A program made the position numbers and the translations under genes. From the NCBI GenBank assembly GCA_013076295.1, contig RQOL01000374.1, forward strand, positions 2,656,743 to 2,720,742: DNA of 64,000 bases. The letters run 5' to 3'. Positions 30,583-41,097 of this stretch are shown in pieces; the first letter of the stretch is position 1; each line of letters opens with the position of its first letter. This stretch comes from Sanderia malayensis (Eukaryota; Cnidaria; Scyphozoa; Semaeostomeae; Pelagiidae). Under the pieces are notes generated by a model, which worked only from the letters and a program-made list of their open reading frames with translations, ran no database searches and was not told where the DNA came from.

Positions 30583-30819
30583 TTGGTTAATGATTACATC
30601 ATCATTCGAAAGGTGGCGTAATCAACTGTTGATTGGTTAATGACTACTTCATCATTCGAAAGGCGGCATCAACATTTGAATCATGTAATGTTTCTGAAAA
30701 AGACTTTGGCAAAGGATAAAATGCGAGAATCTCAAACGAGAGCTTATTTCAGCCAGAAGTTGTCGGAAATAAGACCTCAAGAATAATTCACAATGGAACT
30801 AGTATACAGAACCAGCAAT
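30583..30819 (+). repeat. 237-bp copy of 28356-28592 within the foldback element
   Basis: Constant offset of 2,227 bp without indels; one clear mismatch seen (AAGAGCTC versus AAGACCTC). It carries the end of the 50-bp tandem array and the first bases of the ORF at 28566. Confidence 0.95.
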
Positions 30820-31130
30820 ACGCTTACGCTCATGCCCCTGTCAACCCCACGTACACTGGCTTAGCTCGCTGCGCTCGCCTGTGGTTGGCGCACTTCGTGC
30901 GCTGCATTCGCTTATGCTCATGCCCTTTTCAACTCCACATACAATGGGTTAGTTCGCTGCGCTCGCCTGTGGTTGGCGCACTCCGTGCGCTGCATTCGCT
31001 TATGCTCATGCCCTTTCAACCCCACTTACGATGGGTTAGCTCGCTGCGCTCGCCTGTCTATCTATTATCAAGAAACATTGACTGACAGTGCGCACTTCGT
31101 GCGCTGCATTTGCTCACGCTCATGCCTCTG
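30820..31130. repeat. CpG-rich minisatellite, ~80-90-bp unit, 3-4 units
   Basis: Each unit contains TTAGCTCGCTGCGCTCGCCT, GGCGCACTTCGTGCGCTGCA and TTCGCTTATGCTCATGCCC, then a linker like TTCAACCCCACTTACAATGGG. It is far richer in CG dinucleotides than its surroundings. Related single units are at 31945-32230, 57140-57255 and, inverted, at 8590-8680. Confidence 0.85.
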
Positions 31131-31930
31131 CCTACTCCTCTTACAACAGTTTGGCTGGCTCAGCTTGCCTGATAACCCCTTATAATTTGTTTATTAAAAC
31201 TTTGACTTTGTTTACATTGGGCCTAAGCGTCACAGTATGCCAAAGCAACAATGGCGGTCGTACAAAAACTAAAACTATCTCACTCAAAAAACAAAACAAA
31301 ACTATCACCTGTGTTCTCAATTGTGTCCTGTAATTTTCCAGAGGTCTCTCAAACAATTAGCAAGTCTTTACAAAGATAATTCAGGTCGTAAAACACTTTG
31401 AAAGGCGCCCAGTTATCCTTTGTGTGCAAAACAAAAACACGCGTCTTCTCCAAAAGTACCTGCTGTTCAACCCGAGGGCTAGTTTACATGATAATGAAAA
31501 ACGCGTGACTTTTCACGTGAAGTTGCGAAAGAGCCAATGAAATTGCAGCAAAAGGCGAAACGCGTCACGTGAAGAGCGAACGCTTCGTTCGAAAATGGAT
31601 TTCGTGACGCGAATTTGGAAGTTTCGCGAGCGTAAACCGTCGTTTTTCCGTGATAGCCAATTAGGCGAACTTTAACAAAGAATTTCCCAACCTTTTAGTC
31701 GAAACTGTAAGCTCTCATATAGATAACTTTCTGGTTCAGCCGGCAAGGAACAGTTCATTTAAAAATAGGGCAAATTGAGGGCCTCAGAAAAAAGCCTTTA
31801 TGGATACCTCGTTTGCCGTTTCGGCCCATTGTTTTGGGGCGTTCGACCTATTGTTTCGGGTCGAGTCTATTGTTTTTGGCAAGGAAAATGCGTCATCACG
31901 TGACTCCGCAGAATATATATATTAGACTAG

Positions 31931-34780
31931 GGGTCATCACTCGCTTCGCTCGTTCGCCCCAGCCCGTCAAGTAAAAAAAGCTTAATCTGGTTGACGCGCT
32001 TCGCGCGCTGCACTCGCTCCCGCTCATGCCCATCGATTAGAATGGCTCGCTCCGCTCGCCTAAGAGTATGTTATCAAGAACGGGTGATTGGATGGCGCGC
32101 GCTGCATTTGCTCTTGCTCATGCCCCGTCCAATTGATTGGTTTGCTGCGCTCGCCTGATAGTCTGTTTTTGAGATTAGTTAACTGGTTGGTACGCATGCG
32201 TGTGTTCTATTCGCTTTCGCTTATGCTTCCAATAGTACATCACACTTTTGGGGGTGTATGAATAGAGATTGACAGATTAGTTTTGTTTTGAGAAATGTAG
32301 CCTCGTATTGGTGAACAGGCAAAAATGGATCATATAGTGGCAATAGACCTCTGAAAACACAATACTTTTAGTGAAAGGTTAGTGAAAAGCTAATTAATGT
32401 AAATCGTAAGTTAACTTAGATTTGACTAATATACATAGGTCATAACAGATGAGGTTTGATATTGGGCAAGAACTTCATTTGAATCACAATGATGTAGGTA
32501 ATACATTGTCATTTTAGCAGTTTCCCATTTCAGTCAATTATTATGAGGCAATAGGCTGTCACAAAAGGCTAGTGGAATTAAAATGTGATTGAAACGTACA
32601 TAGACAGAATTCTTTTTCCATGAGTTTGTTAAGGATTCCATTGACTTTTCAAATATATATTGTAGTAAATGTTTCTTTGAGCCATTTGACAATTGCATGG
32701 TGTGAATAGCAAACATTAGTGACATTGACAGCTTTGGTTCAGCACTTCAGCATTTGTTTCACTAAGTATCATATGGGAAAAAAGAAATAATTAATAGTGC
32801 CAAATAATACAGGACAATAGAACAATATGATAGTTGTGAAGCTGCAGTGATTCCCTTTGTGGATTACTTCAAAAACATGTTTGAAATGCAAAATCTGTGA
32901 AAATTATATTTATGCTTTGCTACATAACTTGATGTACTAATAGAAAGAGGTAGATAGAGATTGTTTATCAATTAGTGGAAACAAACTTTCATGTTGTTGT
33001 AATATATTTTCATTGGCTTTCTGCACTTGTGCATTAAGAGGCTGGTAAATGTCAATTGTTAAATGTTCATGTAATGCATGAATTATTAATTAGATGACCT
33101 GACCGTGTGTGTATGTAACATCCAGGTTAGTTTTCCTAGAGCTTAATACAATTATTACTGTAAACACCATTACAGTAGTTTCCTTGACATACAGCAATGG
33201 AACTAAACAGGAAAAGCCTTTGAAGATGATTTTTAGGTCATTCATCATTAATATTGGGAAAAAACTTTCAGTTTCAAGAAGATGTTGATGTATGTAACAC
33301 ATAGAGGCAATGAACACAAAGGAATCCATAAAGTTGCAAATACTGGAAGAATTATTTTGAGTCCAAACTGGCACTCGTAGGCACATATAGTCAGGGCACC
33401 AGAAATTTATTTTTGAATCAGCGAAACTGTAAAGTTGTAAAACAATTGTTGAGGTTTGCATGGCCTAACTGAAGAAACTGTCGTGTCGTGTGTCGGGGCA
33501 ATCATCAGTGAAGTTTGGATGGCCTAACAAAAATTAAGCTGGTAATTGAATTGCAAATGGTTAAATATAAGATCTAAATGTATTCACCTACCTGTAAGAC
33601 ACATTGAAAATGCTCTCTGTTAAATCTGGAGATAGTTTTCAAACTTAAAGTTGTCCTCTTGATAATTTTTTGTGATGCCAAAGTTTAGCTGTTTCATGTC
33701 AAATTCATCCTATTTCATAAGGCATTTTAAAAGTTAGCGGTGCCTGCCATTGATGGAAAAGAGGCCAAAGTCTTTTTGAATGTGATGCAATGGCCTCGTT
33801 TCAATGTGAGATAAACTTCTATTATTGGTTAAGATAAACTATAGAAATGCATGTCATTAAAAATTAACATTGATGAAGGTTATTAGATACTAATAGAGAG
33901 TAGATTAATCCTGCAATCTTTTTATATATGTAAAAAAATTACATTAGTACAAAAATAGTAATCAATTAATTATTATTCTTGACAGTTATCAATAGATGGT
34001 GAAGATGAATGAGAGATAATTGGTTCCGTCTGTAGATTGTATTAATGTCTTCATTCATCATGTGGAGTGTCCAGCGATGTTGACAGCATTGTTCAATATC
34101 AAATTCACACTTGCGTGGCACAAATCAACGACACGGATGTCTGTTCTCTCGATGCTTCGTGCGTTCTCACCATTAAGTTTGGTCATAGTAAAAAAAGAAG
34201 ATTGCCGGTTACATTAGTTTAAAGCTCGAACACCAACTTCAAGGGGTAACCTTTGTTCGAGGTTTCCTTGGTGTTCATGAAAACTGCAATTTTAATTTGG
34301 AATATGTAATACTACATATTCAAGAGTTAATTTTAATAAGTACATTAGTTATCATTACTTATTGGGATGAGAGAGGGATAATCTTAATGTTGTATGCAAT
34401 TTCTTATCCAAAAAAACTATTGTCAATGGACAGATTGCAGTTTTCACAGAGAAAAGGAAAGCCATACTCCCATAGGCAATATCGGAGAGCATGGCAAAGC
34501 ATATCTCTTTTGATACAGGCGCTACGCAGGACCCAGATCGTGTTGTTGTTGATAAACACCCCCGGACACTGGAGTGTTGTGAAAGTGTCCGGATCGTTCT
34601 TGGTGGATCTTAATAACTGGAGTGGCGTGGCAAACCAGGAATGAATGTTCATCACACTATAAAGTGCAACAAAGCCGATCCGGTAGAGCCACAATCTGAG
34701 CCCTCGTGATTTGTGTGTGTGTGTTTTGGTAGACGCCCTTGAGAGCAACGCGATTTATGCTCAAAAGTTTGTGAAGACCC
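31931..34780. other. Unannotated flank of Helitron copy 1
   Basis: 31945-32230 is the CpG-rich repeat (CGCTTCGCTCGTTCGCC, GACGCGCTTCGCGCGCTGCA). The remaining ~2.5 kb shows no recognised protein domain. Modest ORFs occur at 33461-33090 (-, 123 aa) and 34297-34644 (+, 115 aa), both without known homologs. A perfect 9-bp-stem hairpin (CCGGACACT...AGTGTCCGG) lies at 34562-34592 and a second (GAACACCAA...TTGGTGTTC) at 34229-34277. Part of this must be the Helitron 3' end, but I could not fix the terminus. Confidence 0.4.
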
Positions 34781-37700
34781 TTACAGGACTTCTTGGAAGA
34801 CAATATTTTTTGTCTTCATGTGTGTTTCCTCTGGGAGGAATACTTTAAGCCCGTCATATGATGTTGCTCTTGACATGGCCACATATAACTGACCATGTGT
34901 GAACACGGGCTCAGGTAAATACAAACCAACATACCTCAGAGATTGTCCCTGTGCCTTGTTGATAGTAAGGCAGTATGCTAGTCTGACTGGAAATTGCCGT
35001 CGCTTGATGTTGAACGGCATCTCAGTGTCTTGTGTTGACAATGTTATTCTGGGAATCATGACCTGCTGGCCTCTGTGTTCCCTCGTGATGATCTCTGCTG
35101 TGATCACATTACGTCGGAGATGGCGTACAATAAGTCTTGTGCCATTGCAAAGACCTTTCTTTGGATTTAGATTCCTCAGAAGAATGATTGTTGCACCAAC
35201 CTTAAACAAAGAGAGTTGCAAATAACAATGTGTATTGCATTATAGTACTGTGATGATAATGAAGGATAATCAGGCTTAAAAAAGTGCTATTAGTGTGGAC
35301 TTCATTTCATATACGTAATTATTACATAGGAAGATTATACCTTGAGTCTAAGTCGGTGTAACGGCATTCCGTTAGGAGTTAGATTGTTGATAAACTCAAT
35401 TGGATATGCCGCCTCCTCATCTGGATCCTCTGTTATCACACTGTCTGTGCTGTAGTATGTTCTTTCAGGGGTTTGCAGTCTTTCCAGAATGATGTCATTG
35501 ATTTGATGTGAGAAGTCATTCTTTGGGGTAAGACAACAACGTTCTGACATGGTTACCGGATCCAGCATGAGGTGGGACTGTGGTGTATTAGGCTCAGGAT
35601 ATATGAAGTTGAGCATTTCCTCTCGCGAAGATGTACATATTTGATGCGGCAAAGTGATATTGTCAAGTGCATCATGTGGTTCTTGTTTGTTGCCGAGTCT
35701 TAGGAGCCATTCTGAGAATTCTCTGTACGATTGATCTTGAACAGCTCTCATGTTTGTGTGCAGGCGATGTTGTTGAAACTGTGCCCACAAATCACTGATT
35801 TGATATGATTTAAGACTCTCTGATACGATTTGCTCTCTTCCTGCCTTGGGAACAACCGGTAGAACTTGTCTAAAATCGCCACCAAGTAACATGAATTTGC
35901 CACCAAATGGCTTGTCAACTCTTGTGATATCCCGAAGCAGTCTCTCAACTGCTTGTAATGCCAATGCTGGTATCATTGAAGCTTCATCCCATATAAACAG
36001 GGTTGTTTCACGCAACACTTGTGCTCTTCGGCTCTGTCTTTTGACATTGCATGTTGATTCCAGCTTCAATGGTATTGGAATTTGGAATTGTGAATGCGAT
36101 GTTCTGCCATTGATAAGCAGTGTTGCTGCAATTCCTGACCAAGCCATACACTCAACTTTGTGTCCAGAAGCATTGAGGTTGCGAACCAACGTGTTGTAGA
36201 GAAATGTTTTCCCTGTGCCAGCTGGTCCATCGAGAAAGTGACAGTTATGTTGTGATTGCGCCTCAATTGCTTGAATAATGGCTGTGTATACCACTTGTTG
36301 TTCTGGATTCAATGCAGCGCGCATTTGTTCTCCTTGCTCTCTTTCGTTTTCAACATCCATGTGATCCTCCTCTGAAAACATAAACAATAGTTAATTTGGT
36401 AGAAATAGAAGTATATATTGGCAAATTATTACAGTAAATATCATCATGTTAAGTTGTAAATCACCTTGTTCTGGAATGACAAAGTCGGCCGGTAGCTGAG
36501 GAAGGTGATCGTAGTTGGTGATTGACAAACCATGGACCTTCAAATTGTTGTCAATATCAAGTAGACATTGATACATGTGTCTGTCTTGGAAGGTTATGTC
36601 TGGATTGTTGAGTTGATCACGTCTGACAAAGTCTTCACTCATTGCTTCTTTGAAGGTGTCGAAGAGTGTTCTTATGTCTGAAGGCGTTTGAAAGAGTAGC
36701 AATGTGGCAAACAACTGTCTGAGTTGTGGTGGCATATTATAGATGACTGTGTCGTGTAAACAGCGTGTGATTTCGGCATCATCTTCTAAAAGCCCTAAAG
36801 CTAATGCTGCATCTTTGAAGGAGTCACATAGATTACCTTCTACCGTTCGAAGGTCTTCAAATGACGTAGCTCCTCGTTTATGCAACAGCAAAAGTCTGAG
36901 GGCGAATTTTTGCTCGCAAGGTCTAGGCTGCACTTGAGTTACTCTGCCAATGATTGGCATTGTTCTACGTTGTCTGGCTGTCCATGTTTTTGAACGCTCC
37001 TGGAAGACATAGTGCTCTGGTATCTCATGGTAGAGGTACTGACGTGCAGCTGGATCTTGCTGGTTGAGTTCAAACCATGCTGTAAGTGTTGTTCTATCAC
37101 CAATGTTGTTGAGCCTTTGTTCGTCATCATTGTCATGAAAGATGACTTGTTGCTCAAATGGTAGATGAACAGAAAGCCGTTTAACTATGTGGCTTTTGTC
37201 GTGCATGGGGAACTGCATAAGCCGATAGACAGCTTCATGTGGTCCAATATATCTTGCGTTGATGTATTGGCGCACCTCGTCGTGTTCAATATCTGGAGGT
37301 ACTTGCTGTTGATTTTCTTCAAGAATTTCAACATGTGCCATATCATGTCCTTTGTGGATATATTTGAAAATGTACTTGACACTTTTAACTGTACTGCATA
37401 TTTCCACGTTGATATGACACTGATATTTGATGAGTAGGTGTCTGTTGTGTGGCACTACCCAGGTATCATCCAAAATGCGATTATTCACATTGACTGGATG
37501 AAGACAGCGTCGTCTATAGAGAGGATAGCCGTTGACATTGATTTGAGTTTCAGCAACTTGTTCTTTCGGAAAGTGCTTTTTGCATTTGTTATTTTCCATG
37601 CACACGCAATGAGGATTTAAAACACCACAGGGTCCATGTGTCATGTGTTTTAGGATCAACTTGTGGTATCTTGCATCCTGTGGATCCGGTATCTCTGCTG

Positions 37701-39931
37701 ATATTAGTTGATCCACCTGACAATGAACATGATAAATAGCTACTGTTATTGAGATCACGTACAGAATAGCTTGTAGCACATGTCCATCATGACATACTCT
37801 ACATTTGATGTTATAGATATAATTATGTATATGAGTAAGAGTTATTACAATCTTTATATCCGAGTATGTAAATATTACCTGTTGTGGTGTTCTCGGTTTA
37901 TCAGCTTGTGAAAGAAACAGGATCATGTGTGCGTGTGGTAGTCCTCTCTTCTGAAATTCTATGACATACACATGTGCTGTGACATGTCCAAGAATGTGCT
38001 TGTCTAGTATGTCTTTGAGTAGTTCTTTGAGTTTGAGTTGAAATACTCTTGTGACAATGTCTGGTCGATCATTGGCCGTCTGATACGGATAAATGTTTTC
38101 TTCTATCTCCTTCCATTTAGGATTGGCAGTCATTGTAAGAAAGATGTCTGGCTTGCCATACTTCCTTACGATTGTCATTGCATCTTGAAAGTGTTGATAC
38201 ATATTTCTTTGGCTGCCTGGAAAGGATGACGGTAGAATGATAACACGGCCAACATCGATATGGATGGGCTGATTCGGATTGTTAGCCCTGGCCATCTGGT
38301 TTTCGATTTCAGCTCTTCTGTGGAGATGATCCATCAGGCCACGATATGTGTCAACACGAAGCTGGCGTTGATTATTCATAATCCAGTGCAGTTTATTGCC
38401 TTCTATCTTCGTGTATGCATCTACCAGATACTGTTGAAATAGAAGTGATGCAATGTGGATGGTTGAGAATGCATCCCTGACCTGGATTCTGTATAAATAG
38501 TATTCGGCGAGGGTTAGTCTGGTACGACGGTTACGATTGTTGTGGTGTTCACCCGCTACATGTGCAGTAGGCAATCGTTGAAGGTCCAAACTGTATCCTC
38601 TGTCACCATGAAAGAACATCAATGGATACGTGAGAGGATCGGCACTTGGACTGGTTGCGTAAATCTTCATGAGATCTCCGCGTCTTGTTTGAACTTGCAG
38701 TTCTCTGTCGTCAGGATTTGGTGCACCTCCATTTTGTACAGTATATATAGCTGCAATTTCTCTGGCAGTTGGATTATCGTATCTGCGATCTTGTTGTGGG
38801 CGACCTGTTATGATCATTTTGAATGTCGGAACAGGCTGATCGTTTGCAATAGCTTGCTGCCGCTGTTCCTCCAATATTTCACCCATGCTTCGAAAATGTT
38901 GTGCAAATCGATTGACTGCCATTAATTCATTCTGGAGAAGTGCAACAATGTCCAAATCAAGATGCTGTTCTCCTGCAGTGTTTTGCCGTTCCTGCAATGC
39001 TTGTTGCGTATCCATGATGTATAGTTCTGCATATTTTCTGGATCTGTCTGTTTCTGTTACACCTGTTAATGATGTAAAGCATAAGTTAGGTAAATAGAAA
39101 TTCAACTGTAGCCAGGATAAATGAATAATAAGCTATATTGATAATGACTGGAATCATATTGTATCAGTTACCTGTCATGTGATATGCCTTTCCATGAATT
39201 GTGATAACTGGTGGTCCAGCTCTAGCATGACGTACAATATTAGCCTTCCATAATGCCATGGCCATTAATGAGTTGTATTGGCGGAAGTGCTTAAAGAAAT
39301 ATTTTGATTCGGCAGTATCACCAGTATATAAATGCATGACACTTACTGGAGGTGGTTCAATTTGATCCAGAGCAATTAAACCTCCCATACAACATTTGTT
39401 GTATTGTTTTTTTGTGTTTTGTTCTTCTTTGAAGTACTTTGCACCACAATGAATGCATGTTTTGTTCATTTTATTCAAGTGGTGTGGTAATGGGGAGAAG
39501 GGGATGAGGTTTTCAGCTTCATTGTTCTCGGGGACAGGGTTGTCAATTTGCATTTGCTGATCTTCAACTGGTTCTGGTATCTGATTTTCATCAGGTACTG
39601 GAACTGCGTCCTGCATCTCGATGTCTGCAGGCTGTTCTGCTGCTTGAAGCTCTTGGTTCTGAATGGGAAGCTCTGGTTCCATGTCCATCTCCATCGGCTG
39701 TATCTGTGGAATGGGATACTGTGCTGGAAATGGCTGATATTCAGGGGCTTCTAGCTGACGGTTTTCGAGCTGCATTTGTTGAGGATCGTTGACTGCTGCA
39801 AGTGGGTTATCCGCATTTCCCGTCTGTTGAGGTTGAAGCTGCTGATTGATCTGTCTGTGATGCTGCATATTCTCCCGCACTTGATTTCTACGCCTGGTGC
39901 CTGTTATACTTCTCTTGGCCTTGCGCGGCAT
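34781..39931 (-). CDS. Helitron RepHel (HUH endonuclease plus PIF1-like helicase), 1,548 aa, intact
   Basis: Five minus-strand exons: 39931-39172, 39062-37879, 37716-36465, 36371-35341, 35200-34781. All four introns are GT-AG and all phases fit, giving 4,647 nt without a stop. The 162-bp second intron has no in-frame stop, so it can be misread as coding. Residues 1-250 are Pro/Gln-rich and end in a zinc-knuckle-like block (CIHCGAKYFKEE, CCMGGLIAL). The rolling-circle replication initiator has its HUH motif at H630/H632 (RGLPHAHMILFL) and its tyrosine pair at Y763 and Y767 (VKYIFKYIHKG). The PIF1-type helicase has Walker A at 1114-1121 (GPAGTGKT), Walker B in LFIWDEASM, and the C-terminal motifs INKAQGQS and YVAMSRAT. 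The enzyme would nick, unwind and transfer one strand. A complete frame suggests recent activity. Confidence 0.92.
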
Positions 39932-41097
39932 GGTGCACGTATGAAAGAGAAATATGAAGTATGATATATACAATTAGGCCAAATTATTGTAAATGTTATT
40001 GCTTGTTGACAATGGTCCTAATAGCAACAACAATGGTAATAATTATAGCCTTGTGTAAAGCTGAAACACAAAGAAGTAAATATAATACATTTCAAGGGTT
40101 CCATATTGATAAGTTGAAATTGGTAAAGAAGTAAATGGAAAAGTATTGCTATTTAATCTAATTTATGTTAAATGAATATACTTACGTTTAAACTGTCGTC
40201 GTTTCTGTTAGATAAACAGTCACTAAAATGGAATAGAGTAAATTCATAATTAAAATATAAGTAGTAAAAGGAAATGAATAATGGGCAAAGCTCAGAATAC
40301 CTGAGTAAATAAAAATGGACCGGTTGAATTGAGTGCAGCAGTTTTTACTAATTTGTTGAAACACGATTTGAGAAATTGTTGTTAATATACTTACTATCCA
40401 TGAAGGAAACACTGAATTAAGGAAATAGTTTGTTGTACAGAGGCTCATTTGGAAAGAGAGAAATAAAAAATCAAAACATAAGTTTATTTTGTCGAAATGA
40501 GTTTGTGGAAGAGAAGTGTCCGTTATTTGAAAATAGTTTTAGCTGGGCCTTTATTCATAAGAAAAACAAACAATTAAAGAGTTAAATATATCAGTGAGCA
40601 AGGAAAACGGTTGTCAAATAATAAATTTCTTACCGAGCCTTGTGTCTTTCAAATCTATGGGTAGAAACAAAAGAGAAATCACAATAGTTGTAAACGTAAA
40701 ATATTTGATAAAGAAATGATACCTGCAGAAACGTAATGTGACCTGTGTTTGTATTTAAAAGCATACCAGGAAAAACAATAATTTTTGACATATGAGACGA
40801 AGTAGTAATAAATAATCGGGCTAGCTTGTAGTTATTAAAACACGTTGAAAGTAGGTACTTACTCAGCGATAAATATAACAATAAGATTAACTATAATTAT
40901 AGCCTTTAGAAAATTTGGCCGGTTAAAAATAGACAAAATCCATAATTGTGGAGGCGGGATTTCTTTGTACTACATCTCCTGCGTGATTGGTTTATACGCG
41001 TCACGTGATGAAAAAGGAGGGAAAATTCTCGTGGAAAGGGATTTCCCCTTCGTCCTTCTGACTTTTAAAGGTGGGAAGGAGAATATTAGCACGTGAC
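39932..41097 (-). other. Helitron copy 1 5' leader
   Basis: About 1.1 kb upstream of the RepHel ATG. It contains a promoter-like block near 41.0 kb and a likely 5'-UTR donor (CTGA/GTAAGTA on the minus strand near 40860), also present in the plus-strand copy near 61,480. Similarity with that diverged copy fades outward of GCACGTGA (41090-41097), which suggests the 5' end of the element lies near there; the expected TC terminus in an A/T site is not clear. Confidence 0.5.
40988..41006 (-). promoter_or_regulatory. Putative Helitron promoter: CACGTG plus TATAAA
   Basis: On the minus strand the sequence is CACGTGACGCGTATAAACCA. An E-box-type palindrome, then a TATA box and CCAAT, is preserved in the diverged copy at 61335-61358 (CACGTGACGTGTATAAACCA), although flanking bases have changed. 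That conservation supports a function. Confidence 0.6.

Larger units (their letters stand above)
29661..31930. mobile_element. Foldback element with ~0.7-kb inverted arms
   Basis: The left arm (29661-30390) and right arm (31197-31930) are inverted copies of the dispersed repeat also seen at 7745 and 57606. The arms begin at ATATATATTCTACGGAGTCA and end at TGACTCCGCAGAATATATAT. The ~800-bp centre has a 237-bp copy of 28356-28592 and a CpG-rich minisatellite. No transposase is encoded, so mobilisation would need another element. The terminal TATATA tracts hide any target duplication. Confidence 0.75.

Noticed and set aside
33090..33461. 123-aa minus-strand ORF
   Set aside because: No domain, no splice context; conservation between copies is uninformative for the same reason.
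34297..34644. 115-aa plus-strand ORF (NTPGHWSVVKVSGSFLVDL)
   Set aside because: It looks protein-like in part, but matches no domain I know and lies antisense beyond the Helitron stop. Its presence in both copies carries no weight because the copies are near-identical.
37717..37878. Continuous 904-aa Helitron ORF without intron
   Set aside because: This 162-bp part has GT-AG borders, low-complexity coding and interrupts the conserved join TPQQ/VDQLISAEIPD, so it is an intron without a stop.
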